A stretch of DNA of 64,000 bases from Halocaridina rubra (lineage: Eukaryota > Arthropoda > Malacostraca > Decapoda > Atyidae), in contig JAXCGZ010005685.1 in assembly GCA_037179515.1 (NCBI GenBank), positions 121,001-185,000 on the forward strand, in the 5' to 3' direction. Made by a program: the position numbers and the translations under genes. The notes under the pieces were generated by a model. It had not been told where the DNA came from. It was given only the letters and a program-made list of their open reading frames with translations, and ran no database searches. Below are positions 55,938 through 64,000 of this stretch, piece after piece (the first letter of the stretch is position 1; every line of letters starts with the position of its first letter).

Positions 55938-56132
55938 GTAGTCACCGTGGCTCAAGTGGTAGCATCCGCGACTCTGAGGCGTCAGGTCGAGGGTTCGCGC
56001 CCCGTCAAGGTCTGAGGTTAGCAAGGGCATGTACTCAGGGTAACGATTACATCTGCCAAAACAAGTCCTTCGTAAGAAGGCAGCCGTCCTAGCCCTTGAT
56101 TGAAAAGGGAGTCCTTGACGTAAAAAACGGTT
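55938..56132 (+). mobile_element. SINE family 1 with perfect 16-bp target duplication
   Basis: Full copy from tagtcaccgtggctcaagtg to gtccttgacgtaaaaaacgg, flanked by identical aatatagtcaaataaa at 55922-55937 and 56133-56148. The perfect duplication implies a recent insertion. Confidence 0.93.
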
Positions 56133-56178
56133 AATATAGTCAAATAAAAGTTATAAAAAGTTTATTTCATAATTCATG

Positions 56179-56379
56179 CTGTTCCGGCTTTACGTCATGG
56201 ACTCCCTTTTCTACCAAGGGCTAGGACGGTTGCCTTCTTGCGAAGGACTTGATTTGACATATGTAGTCGTTACCGTGGGTGCATGCCCTTGCTAACCTCA
56301 GACCGTGACGGGGCGAAGAACCTTCAACCTGACGCCTCAAAGTCGCGGACGCTACCGCTTGAGCCACGGTGACTACACA
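56179..56379 (-). mobile_element. SINE family 1, inverted relative to neighbour
   Basis: Full minus-strand copy 46 bp from the 55938 element, so the pair can form a long hairpin. No clear target duplication found. Confidence 0.85.
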
Positions 56380-56458
56380 TATTCTCTTCTGCTCTCTTAA
56401 TCTTAAGGTTTTTAAGCATATTCTGTCTGATTAATTCCTATGTTGCTATGCATAAAAA

Positions 56459-56832
56459 CCGCTTTAGCGTAGTGGTAAAGCACGCTAATAAGAAAACGAC
56501 TGACACGGGTTCGAGCCCACAGAGGAGTGGTTTGAATTTCATCAAACCTAGCTCCTTAAGGGGGGCTTACACGGTCAAACGGTTCGTCGAACGCGGTTCG
56601 ACAAACAAGTGTTTGAAGTGATGTACGAACGTGTGAACGGGGTATTTGGTTGTCGAACACGTTTGTCGAATGTATTCGACAACCAAATACCCCGTTCACA
56701 CGTTCGAACATCACTTCAAACACTTGTCTGTCGAACCGCGTTCGACGAACCGTTTGACTGTGTAAACCGCCCTTTAGAGTTCCAATATGTCTGTGTCTAC
56801 CTCCAGTCGACTTGGGACTAATTGTGACACAT
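56459..56832 (+). mobile_element. SINE family 2 interrupted by a MITE
   Basis: Head 56459-56558 (gctttagcgtagtggtaaag, box B gggttcgagccc) and tail 56777-56832 (tatgtctgtgtctacctcc.. gactaattgtgacac) are the two halves of one element, split by the MITE at 56559-56773. Confidence 0.8.
56559..56773. mobile_element. Palindromic MITE, 215 bp, PIF/Harbinger-like
   Basis: Starts aggggggcttacacggtcaa and ends with a near-perfect reverse complement (..ttgactgtgtaaaccgccct). Both arms include aacggttcgtcgaacgcggt and tatttggttgtcgaa. It is flanked by TTA on each side (56556-56558 and 56774-56776), the target duplication typical of PIF/Harbinger elements. No coding capacity. Confidence 0.88.
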
Positions 56833-56850
56833 TTGGAAGTCTTTATTTAA

Positions 56851-56950
56851 TACAGAGGAGGGGATTCCCAGCCCCCTCGCTCCTCCCCATTTAGTAGACT
56901 TTTACGACACGCAGGGGAACAAGGAGGAAGTATTCTTACCTCCCTCCCTA
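56851..56950 (-). repeat. Dispersed repeat, family D, minus strand
   Basis: Contains gaggggattcccagccccct and acttttacgacacgcagggg, the reverse complement of the 53469 block. Confidence 0.75.
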
Positions 56951-57057
56951 AGCAAAGTAGTATGTAATTAATATTTACTTAAATTCCATTCATATTGCGT
57001 TCACTTTTTCATTAACAATCTTCTTCAAAACAAGAGACTCGATCCGTGTCATCGAAT

Positions 57058-57195
57058 TATAATTTGATGGTGTAAACCCCTTTATTTATTAAATTATTAA
57101 TCAATTAAATTAAGTATTTTTTATTTATACTATAATTTGATGGTGTAAACCCCTTTATTTATTAAATCATTGATCAATTAAATTAAGTTTTTTTA
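57058..57195 (+). repeat. 73-bp tandem duplication
   Basis: ataatttgatggtgtaaacc cctttatttatt occurs at about 57059 and 57132. Non-coding. Confidence 0.85.
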
Positions 57196-57467
57196 TTAAC
57201 ATATTTATTTATTTTCCTTATCTCGTGTTATCAAGTTCATTCTATTGTTGGATGAATATGTACTAAAGGTCGTCAAGTGGAAGTTCCAATGTACTCGCTG
57301 GACGAAGGCTACTTGTTCAAAGGGCTACTGACACCACTCGGATTCCTACATATACCATGACCACAATACCACTTATAAATGCTTTGGCCGAGTCAAAGCA
57401 CAGACATTCATTAGAAGCCAGTCTATACTCTTAGCTCCTTGAGAAAAAAAAAGCACACACACATCAC

Positions 57468-57556
57468 ACAACCCGATCAGGAGACGGGGAGATACGAGCT
57501 TTGGGCTTTTTCCCGTAAAAACAATTAGGTAATCACACACACACACACACACTTAA
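57468..57556 (+). mobile_element. LINE 3' tail fragment plus (AC)n
   Basis: cccgatcaggagacggggag..cgagctttgggctttttcccg then acaattaggtaatcac runs into (AC)n at 57536-57552. It matches the end of the LINE that starts just downstream, so two insertions lie head to tail. Confidence 0.75.
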
Positions 57557-59050
57557 AAAATGCGCAAACACAATATCAGTGGCACTAAGTATCATATTTA
57601 AGGAGTCACTGGAGTCGGGGGAGATTCCAAGATGCTGGAAACAAGCAAATGTGATACCTATCTTCAAAAAGGGAAGGAGGTATACGGCTCTGAACTATAG
57701 ACCAGTTTCCTTGACCAGCATAGTTTGCAAAGTTATGGAGAAACTACTAAGGAAACATATCTCTCTTCACTTGGAATCCTTCAACTATTTGTCAGTGAGG
57801 CAACATGGCTTCAGAGAAGGTAGATCAACAGTAACAAACTTATTAGAATTTTATGATGAGGTAAGCCAAATCTTACAGGAAAGAGAGGGCTGGGCAGATT
57901 GCATATTCCTAGACTTCCAGAAAGCGTTTGACACTGTTCCACATGGGAGACTTATTAGGAAGCTGCAATCAATGGCTAGAATAGGTGGAAATGTTTTGGA
58001 ATGGATAAAAACTTACTTAGAAGGAAGGGAACAGAGGGTTAGAGTAAGACACTCAGTGTCTGAATGGAGAAGAGTTAGTAGTGGAGTTCCACAGGGTTCA
58101 GTTTTAGGGCCACTTTTGTTCCTTGTATATGTAAATGACCTACCAGAGTCTGTAAATTCATTCATGAATATGTTTGCAGATGATGCAAAGATTGTGAAGA
58201 AAGTAAAAAACGAGAACAATGGTAGAGAACTTCAGGAGGATCTAAATAATCTGCATGAGTGGTCAGAAAAGTGGCTAATGAAATTCAATACTTCAAAATG
58301 TAAGGTAATGAGAATGGGTACAAGTGCAAGAAGGCCCAAGCTTGACTACTCGGTGGCTGGAGTACAACTTCAAGAGACAGAAAATGAGAGAGATCTAGGA
58401 GTAAACATACTAGCAGATTTGTCTCCAGAAATACATATAAATGGCATAGTAAGGGCAGCATATGCATTCTTATCAAATGTAAGGGTAGCCTTCAGGCACA
58501 TGGACAAGGAAATGTTCAGAAATATTTATGTAACCTATGTGAGGCCAAAACTCGAATATGCAGCCCCCTTTTGGAATCCGCACTTGAAAAAGCACATAGC
58601 TAAGCTTGAAAAAGTTCAAAGACATGCCACGAAACTGGTGCCAGAAATACGCAATCTCAGTTATGATGAGAGGCTGAGGGAATTAGACTTACCATCACTC
58701 GAAGCTAGAAGAGTGAGGGGGGATATGGTGACAGTCTTTAAATTCCTTCATGGTTATGATAGAGTGGATAGGGATCGATATTTTGATATGGCTGGCTCTA
58801 GAACTAGAGGTCATAGTTTGAAGCTTCGTAAGAAAACTTCTTTGCAGGATGTAAGGAAATACTTTTTCAGTGTAAGAGTAGTTGATAATTGGAATTGGCT
58901 AAGCGAGGAGGTAGTTAATGCTATCTCAATCCATAGTTTTAAGGACAGGTATGATAAGTATTACTAAGTATAAAATGGAACCGATCAGGAGACGGGAAGA
59001 TACGAGCTTTGGGCTCTTTCCCGTAAACACAATTAGGTAATCACACCATA
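57557..59050 (+). mobile_element. 5'-truncated Jockey/CR1-like LINE with readable reverse transcriptase
   Basis: A frame of 462 codons (57579-58967) covers most of a reverse transcriptase: NVIPIFKKGRRYTALNYRPV SLTS, HGFREGRSTVTNLL, FLDFQKAFDTVPHGRL, SSGVPQGSVLGPLLFLVYVN DLP and the catalytic FADDAKIV. The thumb and the LINE tail domain follow (KFLHGYDRVDRDRYFDMAGS). The catalytic Asp pair is intact. The endonuclease and ORF1 are absent and the frame begins without ATG, so this copy cannot move by itself. The 3' UTR ends gtaaacacaattaggtaatc acac. A second fragment is at 59922. Clade assignment is by motif style only. Confidence 0.85.
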
Positions 59051-59149
59051 TTTCTGCCCCCTCGAGAACACCGCTCGGTTTACCCACAGCGTAGGGGCCA
59101 AAGAGTCAAAGAAAAAATCCACTTAAGAATTTAAATGTTTGGGGACTCA

Positions 59150-59260
59150 GTGTGTACAGCGGCTGGTTCCCACCAAGAAGGTCAAGAGTTCGGCTCTCCA
59201 AGGTGACTTGATCAGCTTTTCTTCGCCAGAATCGTTGGGGAATAAGATGATGAGAAGAGA
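59150..59260 (+). mobile_element. Possible tRNA-like SINE head
   Basis: gactcagtgtgtacagcggc and gagttcggctctcc resemble boxes A and B at tRNA spacing; the remainder matches nothing else here. Confidence 0.3.
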
Positions 59261-59359
59261 GACATCCCCCTTTGTCATGTCAGTTCAGCAAACTCAGTGA
59301 GCATAGTCACTGTGGAGTCAATGGAGGAACAGTATTTTAGCGATCTCCGGCTATTCTAA

Positions 59360-59727
59360 GGATAAGATGTACGAATCCGGAGTAACTAACGCGTTCTAAC
59401 CCCACTGCGGGGCGTTAAGGAGGGCTTCAGGCCTTAATTCCCCTTGTAGCTCCAACTTGTCTGTGTCCACCCCCATTCGAATGGGGACTAGTTGCGACAC
59501 ATTAAACGGTGAACATGAGCTCCGTGTACACATTAAACGGTGCACATGAGCTTCGTTACACGAAGCTCATGTGCACCGTTTAATGTGTCGCAACTAGTCC
59601 CCATTCGAATGGGGGTGGACACAGACAAGCTGGAGCTACAAGGGGAATTAAGGCCTGAAGCCCTCCCTAACGCCCCGCAGTGGGATCAGAACGCGTTAAG
59701 TTACTCCGGACTCGTACATCTTACCTC
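59360..59727. mobile_element. Long palindrome made of two inverted SINE family 2 copies
   Basis: Left arm (gatgtacgaatccggagtaa..tcgaatggggactagttgcg acac) and right arm are reverse complements around a 3-bp centre near 59557-59559. The left arm has one extra ~31-bp tandem duplication (cattaaacggtg..catgagct). Box A is preserved on the right arm (rc of ctctgagctaacgcgac). Confidence 0.85.
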
Positions 59728-59749
59728 TGAGCTAACGCGACAGCAAAAG

Positions 59750-60228
<479 letters not shown>

Positions 60229-60292
<64 letters not shown>
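60229..60292. repeat. (GT)n microsatellite
   Basis: Perfect GT array abutting the 5'-truncated end of the LINE fragment. Confidence 0.97.
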
Positions 60293-60295
<3 letters not shown>

Positions 60296-60436
60296 GAAAA
60301 AAGGTTATGAAGTGGATGTACTTCACATTTATCCAGTACTTTATCAAGTGCTTGACCATGCGAGACAGTAAAGAGTAAATACTTGATATTCTCAAGTGAA
60401 TACTGCACATTGGAATAGGGTCATACATCGATATAT

Positions 60437-60590
60437 TGAAGCTGGGAAATAAGGCTGAATGCCCTCGATAACGCCCCGCTGCGGGACTGAACTCGCGTTA
60501 GTCGCTAGCGCCCCGCTGCGGGACTGAACTCGCGTTAATCGCTTTCTGAATTGCGCGATCTACCTCTGAGCTGCCGCAGTCCCTCATATT
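60437..60590 (-). mobile_element. SINE family 2 with internal duplication
   Basis: Minus-strand head gcggcagctcagaggtagat; the box B segment cgccccgctgcgggactgaa ctcgcgtta is present twice in tandem (about 60472 and 60511). Confidence 0.7.
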
Positions 60591-60636
60591 CTTATGTGAA
60601 TGTTATAGAAATTATAAATGCACATTTTTGTATGAG

Positions 60637-60832
60637 TAGTCACCGTGGCTCAAGCGGTAGCGTCCTTGACTTTGAGGTGTCAGGTCGAGGGTTCGTGCCC
60701 CGTCACGGTCTGAGCTTAGCAAGGGCATGCACTCAGGGTAACGATTACATCTGCCAAAACAAGTCCTTCGCAAGAAGGCAACCGTCCTAGCCCTTGGTAG
60801 AAAAGGGAGTCCGTGACGTAAAACCGGAACAA
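60637..60832 (+). mobile_element. SINE family 1
   Basis: Full copy from tagtcaccgtggctcaagcg to gtccgtgacgtaaaaccgga, with box B gggttcgtgccccgtc. No clear target duplication. Confidence 0.88.
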
Positions 60833-60971
60833 CAGCAACAACATATACTCGGTAGAAAATGTGGAAATCACCTGCAGAAGAAATCCTCCGTAACTCTGGA
60901 CAACAATGTCGAGTAGCGCGGGTGAATAACTATCACAATCAGTGGATTAAGACTAATTGTTAATTTCTCAA

Positions 60972-61090
60972 GGCCGCGGTAATTCAGTGGTTAGAACACT
61001 CGATTCGTGATGAGTAGAAAGAGTCCACCCTGTGACATTTGGAAGAACAATCAGCCTTAATTCCAAAGCTCCAACCTGTCAATATCCATT
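60972..61090 (+). mobile_element. SINE family 2 leading into minisatellite
   Basis: Head aaggccgcggtaattcagtg gttagaac, body ..ctccaacctgtcaatatc, and the tail ccatttccatttgaatagg, which is the first unit of the following array. Confidence 0.7.
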
Positions 61091-62853
61091 TCCATTTGAA
61101 TAGGAAAATAGTGCCAACACCCCCATTTGAATAGGAAAATAGTGCCACCATCCCCATTTGAATAGGAAAATGGTGCCACCATCCCCATTTGAATAGGAAA
61201 ATAATGCAACCATCCCCATTTGAATAGGAAAATAGTGCCACCATCCCCATTTGAATAGGAAAACAGTGCCACCATTTCCATTTGAATAGGAAAATAGTGC
61301 CAACAGTTCCATTTGAATAGGAAAATAGTGCCACCATTTCCATTTGAATAGGAAAATAGTGCCACCATCCCCATTTGAATAGGAAAATTGTGCCACCATT
61401 TCCATTTGAATAGGAAAATAGTGCTACCATCCCTATTTGAATAGGAAAATGGTGCCACCATCACCATTTGAATAGGAAAACAGTGCCACCATCCCCATTT
61501 GAATAGGAAAATAGTGCCACCATCACCATTTGAATAGGAAAATGGTGCCACCATCCCCATTTGAATAGGAAAATAATGCAACCATCCCCATTTGAATAGG
61601 AAAATAGTGCCACCATCCCCATTTGAATAGGAAAACAGTGCCACCATTTCCATTTGAATAGGAAAATAGTGCCAACAGTTCCATTTGAATAGGAAAATAG
61701 TGCCACCATTTCCATTTGAATAGGAAAATAGTGCCACCATCCCCATTTGAATAGGAAAATAGTGCCACCATTTCCATTTGAATAGGAAAATAGTGCTACC
61801 ATCCCTATTTGAATAGGAAAATGGTGCCATCATCACCATTTGAATAGGAAAATAGTGCCACCATTTCCATTTGAATAGGAAAATAGTGCCACCATCACCA
61901 TTTGAATAGGAAAATGATGCAACCATCCCCATTTGAATAGGAAAATAGTGCCACCATCCCCATTTTGAATATGAAATAGTGCCACCATCCCCATTTGAAT
62001 ATTAAAATAGTGCCACCATTTCCATTTGAATAGGAAAATAGTGCCACCATCCCCATTTGAATAGGAAAATAGTGCCACCATTTCCATTTGAATAGGAAAA
62101 TAGTGCTACCATCCCCATTTGAATAGTAAAATAGTACCACCATTTCCATTTTAATAGGAAAATAGTGCCATCATCTCCATTTGAATAGGAAAATAGTGCC
62201 ACCATCCCCATTTTAATAGGAAAATAGTGCCACCATCCCCATTTGAATAGGAAAATAGTGCCACCATCCCCATTTGAATAGGAAAATAGTGCCACCATCC
62301 CCATTTGAATAGGAAAATAGTACCACCATCCCCATTTGAATAGGAAAATAGTGCCACCATCCCCATTTGAATAGGAAAATAGTACCACCATCACCATTTG
62401 AATAGGAAAATGATGCAACCATCCCCATTTGAATAGGAAAATAGTGCCACCATCCCCATTTGAATAGGAAAATAGTGCCACCATCCCTATTTGAATAGGA
62501 AAATAGTGCCACCATTTCCATTTGAATAGGAAAATAGTGCTACCATCCCCATTTGAATAGTAAAATAGTACCACCATTTCCATTTTAATAGGAAAATAGT
62601 GCCATCATCTCCATTTGAATAGGAAAATAGTGCCACCATCCCCATTTTAATAGGAAAATAGTGCCACCATCCCCATTTGAATAGGAAAATAGTACCACAT
62701 CCCCATTTGAATAGGAAAATAGTGCCACCATCCCCATTTGAATAGGAAAATAGTGCCACCATCCCCATTTGAACAGGAAAATAGTGCCACCATCCCCATT
62801 TGAATAGGAAAAAAGTGCCACCATCCCCATTTGAATAGGAAAATAGTGCCACG
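61089..62853 (+). repeat. 31-bp minisatellite, about 57 copies, with higher-order structure
   Basis: Unit ccatttgaataggaaaatag plus tgccaccatcc. Because 31 is not divisible by three, each strand yields a 31-residue periodic peptide in all frames; these long minus-strand frames are artefacts. Marker variants caacagttcc (61301 and 61673) and ataatgcaacc lie 372 bp apart (12 units); gaatagtaaaatagtacc recurs 434 bp apart (62121 and 62555, 14 units). Confidence 0.97.
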
Positions 62854-63069
62854 TGGTAAACAACAGTTGGTTAACGATTCCCAAGACATAAGTAACATCC
62901 CCTCTTTTGTTTCTCAGCAGAAATATGAATTAACTTCCAAAAATAATTGTACAATGAAAATTACGTTTGTGTTCAGAGTTTCTAGTATTTCTCAGTATTG
63001 ATAGATTATGAGTTTATTTGCCTTGTTTGATAAATACCATTGCACGAACTATAGTTAGCTTTCACGGTG
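62854..63069. other. Unique AT-rich sequence
   Basis: Nothing recognised. Confidence 0.5.
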
Positions 63070-63240
63070 AAGGCCTGCTGGCTAGTACGGTGGTAACGTG
63101 CTGGCTTCGCATTCACGAGGTCGAAAGATCGGTTCCCGTCCAAGACCGAGAGTTTAAGCTGTTTCCTGGCAGGTACTGCTGTGGTTGGTCACCACAGTGG
63201 GGGGTTGGGGCTTGCCCCGGCTGACGAATACCCATTGTAT
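63070..63240 (+). mobile_element. SINE family 3, fuller copy
   Basis: Box A-like tggctagtacggtggtaacg and box B-like gatcggttcccgtcc, followed by the GC-rich body (gtactgctgtggttggtcac cacag) also found at 41472 and 46657. Confidence 0.75.
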
Positions 63241-63360
63241 TGTAATGGAAATAAAGATTTATTATTTATATGTGTTGCAATGGACTCAAGGAGGGAGGAG
63301 ATAGCGGGATCTGAAAAAAAAAACATGGTTTTCCTGTTCAAAAGCCTCTTAAATTACTGA

Positions 63361-63512
63361 TGCCACGGTAGCTCAGTGGTAGAAGCCCGCAGGTCTGGAA
63401 GCGACTTACTCGCGTTCGAGCCCACCGCGGGGTGTTAGAAAGGGCAACCGTAATATCCCGGCTCAAGCATGTCTGTGTTCCCCCATTCAAATTAAGAATA
63501 ATTGCAGCACAT
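63361..63512 (+). mobile_element. SINE family 2
   Basis: Head gccacggtagctcagtggta, box B cgttcgagccc, gttagaaagggcaacc and a tail ..cccccattcaaattaagaat aattgcagcac. Confidence 0.8.
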
Positions 63513-63708
63513 AAAACTCTGCCTATTATAGTAAACGGGGAAAGTATAATTTAAATAGATAGTTATGAAATTGAAATTCTGATATACGATTGCAGTATAT
63601 ACACATTGCCCTTTTAAGCACACCTCCCAGATGGGTATTGCGTCATATGTTTCGTAATGATACTCTTAGAGAGAGAGAAAGAGCGCCTGTCTTTTGATGA
63701 ATACCTTC

Positions 63709-64000
63709 CTTTTTTTTTATGATTGAGACACCAGAACGGGCCCCCCAAAAAAAAATAAATAAAACAGCCCTCATCAGGTCTGGGCACGAAGAATGCATAA
63801 AGTAAGAAAAAACAGATATAGAGAGTGTAATGACTCGTCAGATGTGAAGGGATAACAAGAGATGTGTAATGAATATCCAAGAATATTCAGTGTTGATGTA
63901 GGCATAGAAAAAGAACCGTGACTGCAGGAAGACTTAACATCGAACTCTCCTGGACAGTCCTATTTAAGTTCAAAAAGCCCTCAGCTGTAGTATCGCAACG
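63709..64000 (+). repeat. Dispersed repeat, family E, runs off the window
   Basis: T-run and tatgattgagacaccagaac, then the same ordered landmarks as 53966-54290 up to ctgtagtatcgcaacg at the window edge. Confidence 0.8.

Noticed and set aside
57579..58967. Host gene encoding a reverse transcriptase-like protein
   Set aside because: 5'-truncated, no ATG in frame, LINE 3' tail present and a second fragment nearby: a mobile element copy.
61057..62884. Long minus-strand frames with FSYSNGDGGTIFLFKW repeats
   Set aside because: Produced by the 31-bp minisatellite, which is periodic in all frames; origin is a SINE tail.

Overview
The window is animal nuclear DNA, most likely from a decapod crustacean. 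It is AT-rich, has large introns, carries about a dozen very long (AT)n arrays, several tRNA-derived SINE families, palindromic MITEs and decayed LINEs. It also encodes a neuroparsin, an arthropod neurohormone, whose cysteine pattern matches decapod examples. No rRNA, intact tRNA, CRISPR array or prokaryotic feature was seen.

Positions 1-39660, plus strand: pieces of what looks like one giant modular gene, entered mid-exon. The parts are (1) an acidic exon of about 75 ten-residue Glu/Ala/Pro repeats ending in a phase-0 splice donor at 2743/2744; (2) about 20 kb of intron holding small candidate exons, all phase 0 (3646-3783, 8508-8591, 11339-11389, 16801-16857, 19012-19128), several ending in stops and therefore alternative C-termini; (3) an 8.2-kb disordered exon (23506-31678) broken once by an apparent one-base frameshift in an A6 run; (4) a 7-kb exon (32692-39660) with about 54 IQ motifs of the neurogranin/neuromodulin (calpacitin) type, including 22 in-register 246-bp units. 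I infer a calmodulin-sequestering scaffold related to the Drosophila igloo/GAP-43 class. That all pieces form one gene is an inference from strand, phase and composition.

Positions 39661-51815: a repeat-rich stretch and then, on the minus strand, a complete three-exon neuroparsin gene (exon 1 51741-51802, exon 2 46408-46516, exon 3 45832-45960). It is invisible to simple ORF calling because every exon is short. Its 5.2-kb first intron holds an RTE-type LINE fragment with a perfect 13-bp target duplication, a 28-bp minisatellite, a compound palindromic MITE, a 96-bp tandem repeat and a SINE.

Positions 51816-64000: no cellular gene found. This is an accessory repeat field: a 153-bp hairpin-bearing satellite, SINEs in both orientations, a MITE nested in a SINE, a 5'-truncated Jockey/CR1-like LINE with a readable reverse transcriptase, LINE fragments bracketed by microsatellite on both sides, a SINE-SINE palindrome, and a 1.8-kb 31-bp minisatellite that appears to have grown from a SINE tail.
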